From NCBI GenBank assembly GCA_018873245.2, contig JAEMBT020000004.1:12594418-12658417 (forward strand): a stretch of 64,000 nt of DNA. The letters are read 5' to 3'. The number at the start of each line of letters is the position of its first letter. Position 1 is the first letter of the stretch. Origin of the DNA: Archegozetes longisetosus (taxonomy: Eukaryota; Arthropoda; Arachnida; Sarcoptiformes; Trhypochthoniidae). Positions 34,561 through 46,472 of this stretch are shown piece after piece. The position numbers and the translations under genes are program-made. Below the pieces are notes generated by a model that was not told where the DNA came from, made no database searches, and worked only from the letters and a program-made list of their open reading frames with translations.

Positions 34561-35660
34561 TTAGAGTCTGTCCTTCGCAGGTATCCAAATAGTAGTTGCC
34601 GACTGATCATGAATAACGAGTTTGACTTTTGCATAGACCTCCTCAGGTGTATCGCCCATAACTATTGCTGTGAAATATTCAGCAAATTCTTGCTCTAACT
34701 TAATCGCACGCTCGTACTGTTTGTAAGCCTGTTCTTCAGTCATTCTCTTATTCATTTCAATAATAGATTCAACAGATTTTGGCTTAATAAAGATAGCAAT
34801 TGGGTGAAGACCTGCCACTTGTAATCGTTTGATAGCATTTCCGCTCACATCTAGTATACAATGTTTGCCACTTTCTGCCACTTCTCTGACCGACGCCACA
34901 CTTGTTCCGTACAGGTTATCATTGTATTGACCCGCTTCGATGAACAAGTGATTCTGAATATCTTTTTCCATTTGTTCTCTCGACGAAACAAAATGATAGT
35001 CGCGTCCGTCAACTTCAAAGTCTCGTTTAGGTCTAGTCGTGTGCGGAACGCACGATCCAAACCTGTCTGGATATTCAGATATGAGATCATCATTTATTCT
35101 ATCCTAATCGGACCCAATATAATGACAGGTCGCGCGTAGTCGATCTCTTGCTGAACAACGGCTTCATATGAAAGTATGATTTCATCCCCTTTTAGAGAAC
35201 TCGCTTCACTGTCACCACTAGCAGCTGCTGCCGCCTGAACTGATATTATAGAAGAAGCATTTCCAACATCTTTAGTCGGTGATTGTTCGCGATCGCCATC
35301 GCTTCCATCTTCACCGCTGTCCTTGGATTTCATAAACGGAAATTTTCTTGAAAATGAAAAATTCTTTTTCTTCCGATCAATAGTCGATGTCTTTCCATCT
35401 GCTGAGTAATTGTTTTTTCCATGAAATTTCACTGATTTGAGTCGAGCGCGCTCTCGTCTCTCGACCCGACGCTTCGATGGGATAATACCGTAACCAGTTC
35501 CTTCTTCTCCGTCTGGAAGCAGCTTCCTTGCCTGCTACCACTCGTCATCAGATGCATTGATAACACGCAAAATATCTCCAAATCGAAACGGTAGACCACG
35601 ACTCGGTAATCCCGAATCGCGTAACGGATCATAATCGAAGAGTGCCCTCACATGTAATGA
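34561..35660 (-). pseudogene. dlg1: discs-large (MAGUK) SH3-HOOK-GUK fragment with nonsense codon and frameshift
   Basis: From an acceptor-like TTAG (35662-35661), a single uninterrupted stretch encodes [11 protein letters not shown] (SH3 start), [31 protein letters not shown], the HOOK with RKKKNFSFSRKFPF, then YARPVIILGP and a full guanylate-kinase-like domain ([62 protein letters not shown]). Identity to DLG1 is very high. Two lesions exist: the second Trp of the invariant SH3 DDEWWQAR is TAG (35535-35537), and one base is missing at 35103-35105 (ATTAGGAT), shifting frame just after GPI. The L27 and three PDZ domains are absent; only about 520 bp separate it from the next gene. Length is 1,100 nt, one short of 367 codons. 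This may be a partial duplicate gone dead or a retrocopy; the strong conservation suggests recent origin or assembly error. Confidence 0.8.
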
Positions 35661-36180
35661 CTAATTGATTATCCAAATTGAATAAAGTATGTCAAGATAT
35701 CACTAACTATTAGATGTGCAAATGTCTCATGTGAACGATTTTTCAACATTAAAAACAATCAAAACTTATTTACAATGTGCATTAAATAAAGAGATCAGAC
35801 TGAATAAGAAAAAGTTTGCTTAAAGTTTGAAATTTAGCCATAGAGTAAACTTCTTAAACTTAGTGCAACCTTTAATTTTGCAAAACCTACCTTTTGGTCC
35901 ATTTTATAGTAGAGATGAATATTCCTAAAACAATACATTGGTCTCTAAAGGGTTGAATATTTTCCAAAATATTTAGTGCTCTCAGATGTCAACTTAAAAT
36001 ACGTCAAACATATTAAATTTAGAACAGATCAGATGGAAAGTTATATAATCAATAGAATGCAACGAAATAAAGTTCGTCAATAATACTTGAAAATTTAAAA
36101 ATTCTATATAACTAAAAAGGAATAAATATTTGACTGCTTTGAGTGATTAAGTTCTGAAAATTTGCTACTTTTGAAGCGAC
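35661..36180. other. spacer between dlg fragment and PLAT-like gene
   Basis: About 520 bp of AT-rich sequence. It was searched for PDZ-encoding exons and none was found. Confidence 0.45.
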
Positions 36181-37968
36181 TCAAATTAAAGTCTTAGGCA
36201 TTGAAACGGTGTGTTGGTGTATGGCTGTCACTTGACTCATGTTGTCTGCTTGTGATTCAGTTGTTGATGTAGTTGATGCAATTGATCCGAGATCGCGTTC
36301 ATCGTCTTTTGTGCCTTTCGAACTCTTACTTTGAGTTGCGATAGCGCTCATATGCGTGGCGTCCGCTATCAACCAAACTCCAAATACGATGGCAGCCGAG
36401 CATAAACAAGAACCTAACCAGAAAAAAGCTTGAGTCCAAGTTTGTTGTGATCCAAACCATGTGAGAATAGCTGTTAAGGTAAGTATGGACAATAGCATTG
36501 TTCCCCATAACAAATATCTAATTTTTATACACTTATTGCTGTAATTTCCGTCAAAGTATCTCTCCTCAAAGTCATTCTTCTTAATCTGATATTTGTATAA
36601 ATAGATGGCAACCGTCTGTATGACTAGAGCTATGGTCGAACTCAAAGTTACAGATATTAGTGAATCGAAGAGCGAGTCACGACCCATAGGCTTCGGAACA
36701 AACATACAAAAAGTTGCAATAATTGATGTAACGAAGGATACTATGAATTGTATTTCAAAATAGGATAGTTCTGGTAATGGAAAGTCTGGATAACAACCCA
36801 TTTGATCATCGGCTTCAGGCTGTCCTTTGAAAGTAGTCGGATAGTTCTTGATGTAGTCATTGATAGTCTTCGAAAGTATGATCCTTTTTTCTGGGGTGTG
36901 TAATTCTCTGACTGTGAACTCATAGAAAAATATTTGTGAGTTCACTGGTCCGGAATGGTTGGCGCGAATCGACTCAATCCTAGAAATTGGAGCTACTCTT
37001 CCCATCAAACACCTCATGTCTGCAACCACTGGATCTGTCAGTTTGTTGGCAGAAAATCGTAAAGCTTGACCAATCCGTGTCCCTTGTGGATCAATCATTT
37101 CGATGTCAATCGTTGTCTTCTCCATATCAAAGTTATCAGAAGGGCAGCCAACACGAAAAACTATTTCGTACTGAAATGTTGCTGTTCTCGCGGAACACAT
37201 AATCAGAGAACACTGGACTTCTGGCTCTTGAGCTTTTTGTTCTCTAAATTTGCTGATAAACATAGAAACTAATGCGAAAAGCCAAAATAAACTGATAACC
37301 AGGAAAGCTAAGTAACTTTTAATAACAGACTTTTTGCCTTCTGCACAATAACACGTAATTTGTTTCCGATTGAATTCTGGTTTACACCCATCACTCAAAT
37401 AATGATAACCGTTGCCTTTAGTGAAGGATCTTCGCGAACAAAAAACTACATATGAGTCACTGAGATGTAAGTCAGATCTCGATTGATTGTCCTCAAAATT
37501 CAATCTAATCAAATCGACGTCATATAGTTTTGGTATTGGTTCTTCTTTGAAATTCTTTTCGTTTTGAACAGTCATAGTAAGAGATCCGTCATCATAGGTG
37601 ACACCAACAGTTTTTGCGCTGTCGTCATTCAAGCTGTTTCTCTCAATTCTGACCACAACTGCATATTTAGTATTATCGGCCAGTTCAAATTTACGATAAA
37701 TTAGTTCTATTCTGATATGGAACACTCCGCTCTTATTTTGTTTCCAATCACTCATAGAAACGAACTTCAGAATATGATTCTTACCATTTAATTTGAAAAC
37801 TTTAATAAATTTTGCGTCACAACAATTAACGTAAAACTTGTCCTTCTGGTGGATTTGTTGTACGAATAGCGAATCAAATTTTTGACAATTATCGCACGGA
37901 TCTTCTCCAGTCACATCATTTGAGTTTATTGAACAAATTATTATAAAAAATAGACAAATGATCAACAT
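36181..37968 (-). CDS. multipass membrane protein with PLAT-like domain, function unknown
   Basis: Intronless, 595 residues from ATG 37966-37968; a longer in-frame extension upstream has no ATG. The order is a signal peptide (first ~20 residues), an extracellular cysteine-containing region (CDNC, NCCD, and CYCAEGKK just before the membrane), a transmembrane segment at ~220-240, a cytosolic domain, four more hydrophobic segments (~420-540), and a Ser/Thr-rich cytosolic tail. The domain after TM1 begins FQYEIVFRVG and later has FTVRELHT, a layout like a PLAT domain (tyEv.v.tG ... V.DL.t), and its position beside TM helices recalls polycystin-1-like proteins. No REJ, GPS or channel pore was seen and it is far shorter than polycystins. 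Assignment beyond PLAT-like is not justified. Confidence 0.6.
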   Translation of the reverse strand: MLIICLFFIIICSINSNDVTGEDPCDNCQKFDSLFVQQIHQKDKFYVNCCDAKFIKVFKLNGKNHILKFVSMSDWKQNKSGVFHIRIELIYRKFELADNTKYAVVVRIERNSLNDDSAKTVGVTYDDGSLTMTVQNEKNFKEEPIPKLYDVDLIRLNFEDNQSRSDLHLSDSYVVFCSRRSFTKGNGYHYLSDGCKPEFNRKQITCYCAEGKKSVIKSYLAFLVISLFWLFALVSMFISKFREQKAQEPEVQCSLIMCSARTATFQYEIVFRVGCPSDNFDMEKTTIDIEMIDPQGTRIGQALRFSANKLTDPVVADMRCLMGRVAPISRIESIRANHSGPVNSQIFFYEFTVRELHTPEKRIILSKTINDYIKNYPTTFKGQPEADDQMGCYPDFPLPELSYFEIQFIVSFVTSIIATFCMFVPKPMGRDSLFDSLISVTLSSTIALVIQTVAIYLYKYQIKKNDFEERYFDGNYSNKCIKIRYLLWGTMLLSILTLTAILTWFGSQQTWTQAFFWLGSCLCSAAIVFGVWLIADATHMSAIATQSKSSKGTKDDERDLGSIASTTSTTESQADNMSQVTAIHQHTVSMPKTLI

Positions 37969-38544
37969 TTTAATAAAATGAACATTTAACAGACTCTTTG
38001 AGCTCAATATTTGTTGCTTAACGTTAATCAGATTCTAAAAAACAAATATTTTAAGAATGAAGCTTAGAATCTATATTGGCGCGCATAAGATTATTGTTTA
38101 ACCAATCAATTGATTAGTTGGTTGGAGAAACACAACAATAAGATGATAATATGTTGCGCTCATAATGTGTAAAAGTTCTATAATTGATGCGAAATCTTAA
38201 ATTATTATTGATTAGAGAGTCGAAGGGCTCTGCTTGAGAATGTGGTGTTATATTCTTCTACGTTAGACTAATCCGTTCAATCAACTCGTTTTTACACCTA
38301 TGTTAGGTTAGATTTACTCTGTAGTTGATCATTAGCGCGATTTTCAGCAACATGACACTGAATTCTGAAGTGAACTACACTTTGCTCTGTACAGTAATCG
38401 AATCCATATCAAAAAGTAAATTAATGGCAAAGTGAAATGAGATACTGCATCGCTTCTTTCGGTTTTGTCTAAAGATAGAAGTACAATATTTTATTTCTTG
38501 AATTTCTTACTCGATCACATAATTGAATCTAGTTAATCAATAGG

Positions 38545-38625
38545 CTCGAAAACTCCGAGCCTGAGCCCAAAGCTTTAAAAGGCTTCTCGAGCCGAGCCTG
38601 AAACTTAAGCTCAACCTGAGCTTAT
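38545..38625. repeat. GAGCC/GGCTC-rich repeat
   Basis: Alternating GGCTCGA, GAGCCTGAGCCC, CTCGAGCCGAGCC and AAGCTCAACCTGAGC phrases. The phrase GGAGCCTGAGCCC recurs at 46066-46083 with CTCG before it, so a dispersed repeat family is likely. Confidence 0.45.
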
Positions 38626-40412
38626 GAATATTATTATTTAATTGAAAAAGATGTGTCACTTTTCAATACTTCACGGAATCGACCGCGACATGGAAAGAGC
38701 TAGATTCTCAAGTGATTATGTTATCGCGATTCAGTACAATTCAGGTGATTTTTATTTGAGCTCACAATTCTTGCCCATTCTCTAATAGACATTTTTTCTA
38801 ATAAATCTAAACAAAAAAGAAAGGAGTTGCGCGATGTCTCATTTTACTTTTCTATTAGTTTACAAATGTTGAAAAACTCTATTCATACCTTTTGCAACTG
38901 ATTAATCGATTATTCAAAAGGGAAAATAATTCAAAAGATCGAAATTCTTTTATTAGTAAAATGGGTATACTAGTACTGAAACAACAATTTTTTAAAGGAA
39001 TTATTACGGTTACTTTAAAAAATATTAGGATTGCTCTACAAGTTAGTCCTAGTATGCTTCATTTTGCATTGTCGTAAATGACGCCCTCGTCAAAGTTAGG
39101 TTGTAGAGATAAAGGCTGTAAATCTTAACCTTAAATTTGCGAGGCACACATTATCGTTGTTAAATAAAAGAATTTAAACATTACTTAATGATAAAATGTA
39201 GTATGTTTTAGCTCTGTTACTCTCCGGTATTATATCACTTAATTTGCGATTTCGGCTACGCTTCTCGTGCAAAGAAGTATTGCAATCTCCAAAAATCTAA
39301 GAGTCCTCAAGTTTATGGTTTGCAGGATGGATCCAATAGAAGATATCGGTTATGTCAAACTCATTCGCAATTCGTATTACGGCTCAATTTTCATTAACTC
39401 AATAGAACTAAAAGATATCCAACAAAGACAGTTATGTCGCAAACATAATTAAAGACATCGAGGTCATTGCTCTCAATCAGAAACTTAATGAACAACTATT
39501 TAAGCTTAAATTAAACAATTATATCTAGTCTATGAACATATGATGCCCTCTCCAGTAATCAATGTCACAGAATATTCTATTTTCATATTCATATCTATTG
39601 ATTTGATTTTGTTTTGAGCCAAAACCGGTTTTGTTGCGTTGAGTTTTGCGATTGGCTTGACTTCAAGTCATTTGGCACTTTCGCTTTGTCAAATAATATC
39701 AAACGAAGAAGTGACAAGACAAATGCAACTGCAACGAATTGAGTCTGTCAAACACGATCTAATTAAATGAAACATTCGTCTCTTGGTTTCTTTGTAGAGT
39801 TTTTATTCTTGATAATTGTCCTTCTGTGCATCAAATTAATCATGTATGACTGTTTTTCAGTGCTTCTACAGGAATCGGATCTGAAAGAATTGTCAAAATG
39901 AAGATCAAACGAAAAGAGTGCAGTCAAATGGAAATTGCATCGAGAAAACGAACCACAGCAAATTCTAAATTTTGATCATAAAGAGTAAACTTCAAGAACC
40001 GATCGGATCTCATTACTACGATCAACTTGTCGAATCAAATAAATTAAAATTAATTTTGCCAATATTGAGCAATTTCTAATCGAAAATTTTGATCTTTATT
40101 ATTTCCTTCTCAGATATGCTGGACAAATTTTTGAAATTCAAATTTCTGATCATAGAGTGGGGCCAAATCTAGTAAACACAATTAAAAATATTAGTGAAAA
40201 GGAAGTACTGAGTTATAGCATAAAAATCTGGTAAAGTATAATTAAAATATAAAATTCATAGAAAATAAGACATTCCGACTTCAAAATTTGTTGAATCTTA
40301 TATAAATTTAGACATATAAGAGCGAGATAAATGTGCGACATGTTATCAAATGAAGATCAAAATGAAAAATCCATATCTATCGTAAGTCTATTGTAAGTAA
40401 TGGCGCATATAT

Positions 40413-40859
40413 TAGAGCGTGGTATTTTCGAGAAGTGAGCTTCTCTAGCCTCGAAAAAAATTTGTTTCCGAGACTCGACAATTCTCGAAATCCATAAAAT
40501 ATAGGGGAAAAATTGATCACTAATTATTTACTTGCACTTAAATTCAATAAAATACATTAAATTGGGGTAGCCGTTCAATAATTAAAAGCCTTTAATTTAG
40601 TTTCAAACATATTTAACGAATCCATTATGATTGAAAATTGACCCAAATACGAATCAGTTTTTGATAAAAGACATTTTTAAGCACTTATAAATCTTTAAAC
40701 TTAGAGTTATTCATCAAATATTTATTTTCTGATCTAGTTATACAATATTTTTCTTCGATCAACATTATAACATAAAAATTTCCGAAATTAAGGGTTAATT
40801 GTTGAGATTAAATCAATAAAAATATTCTTCGAGACTCGAGAAGCCATACCATACTCTAG
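40413..40859. mobile_element. MITE-like inverted-repeat element, ~450 bp
   Basis: The left end TAGAGCGTGGTAT is matched by the reverse complement of the right end TAGAGTATGGTAT; both are followed by CTCGAG/TTCTCGA-rich sequence. The interior is AT-rich and non-coding. The target-site duplication is uncertain (TA-rich on both sides). Confidence 0.45.
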
Positions 40860-41324
40860 TATATAATGATTAGAGCTAAATACTTACTGACATTTAAAGT
40901 CTTCGGTTAGTTCAGATTCAAGTGATTACTTGTAAAGAACTGAAGTGAGTTTATCTGAAAATATTTGGAAATTTTGAGTAATGTAAGCTGATTGAACAAA
41001 TACTGTAAAATGGTGTTCAATTTAAAATTATAACTCTTGCTTTGGCTTTCAAGAGCAACGCACTCAATTGTGGTCTACACGTATAATAATGTCAACTTTG
41101 TTTTGCATTAAGACACCATCAAATAACAATAGGAATCATATAAAACAGAGCTATTTCATAGTTTGATGTTTTTGAGTCAAGTTTATGTCTTCTTCTGTAC
41201 AAACTATTTATCAATAAAATGCAAAACAAATTGACTTAACGGCAACTCATTTTGGGCAACTTTAGGTCTATTTTTCAATCTTTTATTGATTTGATCAATA
41301 ATTTATGTGAAAAACCACTAAATA

Positions 41325-42280
41325 GTGGAAAATTTCGATGAAATCCTTTTAGCGAGAAATAAAATGGTCGCAGTCAGATCATGGTTTCGACCAGAAAGTT
41401 CAGAGCCAGTCGTTGGCATAAAATATCAAATTAAGAGAAAAATCGGAGATGGAAGTTGTGGAACATATTACGAAGAACTCAGCACCACTTCTGGTAAAAA
41501 GCTACCATAAAAATTGAGACCAACCTAAACCACATAATTCTTCACTAGTATCTGAAGTTAAAAATGTATAAATATTATTTCGAACATATCTCTGGCATTC
41601 CTAAACTCTATTGATTCGGTAAAGATCAAACTCTCGGTCACATATGGTCATTAATTTACTTGAACCTAATTTAGAGCAATTCTTCAGCTATTATTCGCAA
41701 AAGTTTTCCATTAAAACTGTACTGATGTTATTCATTCAAATTTTAGAATGATTGGAATTAATTGATGTAGTAGTAAATATTTAATAGATCACAACCTGAC
41801 CTAACCTGCAAATTTTCTCATCCAAACAGGACCTGAAAACTATCAAACCTATTTAACAGACTTTGGTCTAGCGAAAAACTTGATTGATAGATGGACCAAA
41901 AGTCACATTAAATTTAAGACAGATCTCAGTATAACTTGAACTCCAAGATATTAATTCTCCTAATGCTAATAAGTCTGTGAATAGAGTCGTCGTGATGATT
42001 TGGAATCGTAAGCATTTATGTTTTCTTATTTTAATAATAAAAGACTTTCGTGGCAAGGATTGAACAAACCGACATCGATAAACATCTAGCCATTCTTGAA
42101 GTAAAGATCTCGATACCAATTCAGCAGTTTTTCATTGTAATGGATCAAGTTTTTGCCAGATTCCTAGCATATTGCACAAATTTGAAGTTTGATCAATCTC
42201 GGATTATTATTTTTGGAAACGACAATTTCGCGGACCACTCGATCAAATGGGATAAATTTGAGATTATAAATATGATTTGA
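41325..42280 (+). pseudogene. processed casein kinase 1 pseudogene
   Basis: Fragments in shifting frames follow the CK1 kinase in order without introns: FDEILLARNKMVAVRSWFRP, KYQIKRKIGDGSCGTYYE (glycine loop, last G lost), IKIETNLN, GIPKLY, then LEPNLEQFFSYYSQKFSIKT, a degraded catalytic loop (DHNLT and a stop where HRDIKP is expected), ANFLIQTGPENYQTY, DFGLAK, TKSHI.FKTDLS, SRRDDLES, SWQGLNK and a C-lobe remnant near 42110-42200. At least seven stop codons and several frame changes are present, and the position of the usual start codon is GTG (41325). Lack of introns across a full kinase domain indicates a retrocopy. No poly(A) tail or target duplication could be confirmed. The parent gene is outside the window. 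Confidence 0.85.
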
Positions 42281-42465
42281 TTATAAAGTGGGAAGTTAGA
42301 AATGGTTTCCTTTCTAACTAGTTTTGATCGATATTTTTAGTTTTAAAAATATTAATTTAAGAGTAAAGCAAAAGAATCTTTCAAATTTTTATATATTAAT
42401 CACTTCTAAAAGAACAGATGTTTTTGATCAGATCAGTCGCCGAAATGCGCTGAACGCCATTATCC

Positions 42466-42502
42466 TGTTGTCCACTGATCTCAAATGGTACAGTGGACAA
42501 CA
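42466..42502. repeat. 12-bp perfect inverted repeat (hairpin)
   Basis: TGTTGTCCACTG at 42466-42477 pairs exactly with CAGTGGACAACA at 42491-42502 across a 13-nt loop. No T-run follows and no gene ends here, so its role is unknown. Confidence 0.7.
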
Positions 42503-44430
42503 AGAGAAAGGTATTCAACACAAATCGTACTCAAACTATGAGTAACCTTATAAGTAGTGAAAATTGATAATTTTTATGCTAGTGGTTGTGGTAGGTTTTG
42601 AAAAATTAATTGAATACATTCTCTTATGAACTGTTCGATGGAACCGTACTGCGCTATAATTTAGTAATTTGGAAAAGAGCCTATTTTATTTGCTTATAAA
42701 TTAGATGCAGATTCATTTGCAAAATACGTGCAATGAATTACGACTTCTGATATTGAAGTATCAATTAATCTATGTTTAATATGTTATAAATGGTCTTCGA
42801 TTCGTTGGCACATACATGATAAGTGGTCTGATTAAAAATAAAGTCACACTCCGGATGTGCACTTTCACTAATAACTTTAGCAAAGGCTAGACTTTATGGT
42901 AATTATTATTAGACTTTGAAGCATTCGTTATGAAATATTGGAACAAAAGAGTGCATTCAAAGTAAAACCTGCAAACCTTTTCAGAGGGCTATGATTTATG
43001 GAGCCTTATTCATTGAAATAGCGCTTTATTTTTACCCTATTTAATTCTATTACAAGATCAGTAAATTGATAATTATTTAGTAATTAATTTGATTGAAAGA
43101 ATCGTAATATTTTCTAAAGCATTTTTTGATAAATAATAGAATATATTTTATATAGAATATGGACGTTCGTCCTAAAGCTTTTCAAAAGAAACATTCATAT
43201 AATAGAACACGATTCAGATCAAAGTTAAATGCCAACGAACTAAACTGATCCCAGACTTACGAAGACACGCCAATTCAATATTGATTTCTAAGTGTAGTAT
43301 TGCCTTTAACAACTCAGATCCCATTTAGCTCACAGGTATTGCATTTAACTTATAGTTATTTCCATTATCTATTGAATGAACGATCCAGAGAACGATCACG
43401 TCATAAAATATGAAAATTTGGGCTAAACGCAAGCAAATAAATGAGTACATTAGCTGATACATGATTGCAATACAGATATTTAATGTACTGAACGCTAAAG
43501 CTAAAGTTATAAAAATTGCTGATTTTGGATAAAATTGTAATCAAATATTAAGCAATAGTTTGATAACTTAATATTGACTTGAAAATTTTTAAACTTTGCG
43601 AATAACTTTATAAAATTGAATCATTTATGAAAAAAGCCTTCTGAATATAAATTACTTTAAAGATTACCTGACAATCATTTATCTAATATTAAAATGAATA
43701 TTCATTATTTTTGGTATGTTATCAAATGATATATTCATATCTAATCAAAATAGCCGCAGAACTGGATAGCTCAATTCAAATACAAATTATGATTATCAAC
43801 GAAAAGTGAAAAAACTTATAAAAAGTTACGATTTTAAATGTAACAAATGGTATTTATATTATCCATATTTTCACTCTTAAAACTTTGATAAAGCGATCAT
43901 TAGAAAATGATAGCAAAATTGATCTAGGAATAAAACAGTTATTTAGGATATTGAGCGCTAAGGGTCAAATGATTGGGCAATTTGAAAAAGTGTGAACACA
44001 GACTGTGTTATTCGTAAAAATTGAGATAATCTTATATGAATTGACATCTTTTTATTTTGATGATAACAAATATGAAACAAATAATAAATTTATCAAAGAC
44101 GAGAATAAGAGAATTCCCAAATTACCTGTTAATAAGATATTAGAAAGTTATACGAGTTATTAGAGTAAAGTTTAGCACAATTTAATACAAAGTCTATTAC
44201 TCGACTGGAAAACATATAAAAGTGTGTGTTTTGTAGCTTTTCAATCACATCAAGTACGGAAAAAGCAGCTGAAGGTATATCACCTGAATATCGCCACAGA
44301 AGTGAACACTCACCACAATAAATTGTGCTTATAATATAAATATAAGCTCATCTCAGAACTCAATATATATTTGGGTGTGTCCTAAATGGTTACCAATACA
44401 TCTATTCAGTCAATCTAACCTTTCCATCCA

Positions 44431-44432
<2 letters not shown>

Positions 44433-44494
<62 letters not shown>
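44433..44494. repeat. (TC)31 microsatellite
   Basis: Perfect dinucleotide tract of 62 bp. Confidence 0.97.
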
Positions 44495-44496
<2 letters not shown>

Positions 44497-46428
44497 CTCT
44501 TTCTGACATAGGGCTAACTCTGTATTCTATGAGTCGTTCTCTTCCCCTTCCTATGAAAGTAGTTAAACAGAACTGCTCGATGAATATCTTTGATATCTAC
44601 AAGAAGTTTGGTCATTGGTTTGATTGCGGTAAAAGTAACATAAAATATGCGCAATAGTGAAACCCAACCCAAAAACCGCGAAATAAAACTGAAAATAGTT
44701 AGTGGAGAGCACGTAATAAAAACTGAGAGTTAATTATCAATAGTTTTGCAAAATGTCATGAATATAAACATAAGCTCGCATAAAAGGACTCTAATATGTA
44801 TACATATAGTGGACGGATAACTTGTATATTTTATGGACATAAAGGAAATTAAATGTACTTCAGTTGAATTCACTGATGCATACCTATCTCTGATGCATAC
44901 CAGTTGGCCAATACGTGATACGCCATTACTAGTACTGATATTATACCATTCATTGCATTTCCATAATAATCATTAGCAATATTATCACTAAAATCATTTG
45001 ACTATTATTTTTGGTTAATAATAATAAATAGATGAGTATGTAGATATTTTCTTGACATTTGTGTGGTTCACAGTAATCTTTCTTATATGTAATCAGATGC
45101 AATCTAAGCCAACTATTACTTACTCAATGAAGTTATTGGATAGAGTTGTTATAAGACAATCGACACGAGAGCAGGTGATCCTTCACTTTCATTATATCTC
45201 ACTATCAATCTTATAGATAAGTCTCCTTTTGCCAAAAAATTCGAACTCAAATTGAATACAAATAATCATTAGAACATAAAATTTGCATTTATATAATTGA
45301 ATTGAAAACTGACTGAAGATAACGCTATAATTCGTAATTGTGATCGAATTTGTTAAAACAAGTCCTACTCGCTAAAGATTTAAATCTTCGAATAAAGTAT
45401 AAAATCGGAATGAAAACTAATCATTTTTCTTAACGCAGAGCTTTGATACAAGTTTAAAGCATTGGTGACCCAAAAGGCATTCACACATTGACTAACTCAA
45501 TGACCGACACATACTAACAAAAAATTTGTGACAATTATCGGATAATTTGTTTGGTAAAGACGTGATGTAATATTGCGATTAGAAGACAATGAACGAAGCA
45601 AAATAGCGGTTCCACAAAAAAAGTTCAATTCCAAGTGATAGCGGTAGAGCTTTAGGTTGCGATAAAAAAATATACGTTAATACCTGAACGGTTCTAAAAA
45701 AGCGAGCAATTATATGTGAACAGGACCAGTGTTTTGCGAGGCTCGAGCTTTCTTTCAATTTTACCTAACGATACCTTTATAGTTCATTAAAAATTTTCAA
45801 ATCCCCATGAAACCATTACTGGTTTTTCAATTACGAATACATTACATGCGTTCAAGGAGATATCTTCATTTTGCTTCAGTTAGAACGTAATAATGCATGA
45901 TATAGTTATCAAATTTTCGTTAAATGTTTTTGCTTTGTATGTGCAAGAGTTGATCACTTTGGAAGGATTTCTTTCTAGAACTTAAAAGCTACAAATGCCG
46001 AGTCTCAACTCGAACCTGACAATAATATGAGTCTCAAATCAAATGTTTGGATCTGGAAAAAAAAGCTCGGAGCCTGAGCCCGTGTGGAACACTCAATGGG
46101 ATAATGAGACACATGCGTAAAGAATTAGTGATGAGCAGAAAATCACTCGTTTTTTGGGACAGACAGGCGGGTGTGTCACCACATTAGTTGTAAAGGTTTT
46201 ACAGTACTGTTCAACGACATCATCATAAGAGTAAAAAAGCGAAAGTTTTAGCATCACATTAGAACATGATCATAATCATAAAATGCACACTACGCCCAAT
46301 ACAATGCAATATTGTAAGGCAAAATAGTGTCAGCTAAATGTAAAGGGCATTCAGGTTGAAAATAAATTGTTAAAAATATTAAAAAAAAAGTCAATCAAAA
46401 CACTAAAGAGAGGGTGAGGGGAGCCACA

Positions 46429-46432
<4 letters not shown>

Positions 46433-46468
<36 letters not shown>
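46433..46468. repeat. (AG)18 microsatellite
   Basis: Perfect dinucleotide tract of 36 bp, complementary in sense to the (TC) tract 2 kb to the left; the flanks are not similar. Confidence 0.97.

Positions 46469-46472
<4 letters not shown>

Larger units (their letters stand above)
37969..41324. other. intergenic, 3.4 kb, repeat remnants
   Basis: No gene was recognised. A GAGCC-rich stretch lies at 38545-38625 and an inverted-repeat element at 40413-40859. The stretch at 39900-40140 shows partial similarity to 32700-32850. Small frames at 38892-39077 and 39267-39452 look like chance. Confidence 0.4.

Noticed and set aside
35531-35540. Intron explaining the TAG in the dlg SH3 domain
   Set aside because: Conserved codons lie directly on both sides of the stop, leaving no room for an intron.
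45645-45700. Second tRNA-derived repeat (GATAGCGGTAGAGC followed by GGTTCTAAAA)
   Set aside because: The boxes are too degenerate and there is no matching flank, so it was kept out of the feature list.
44433-46468. (TC)n and (AG)n tracts as arms of one large inverted repeat
   Set aside because: Only the dinucleotides are complementary; the flanking sequences do not match.
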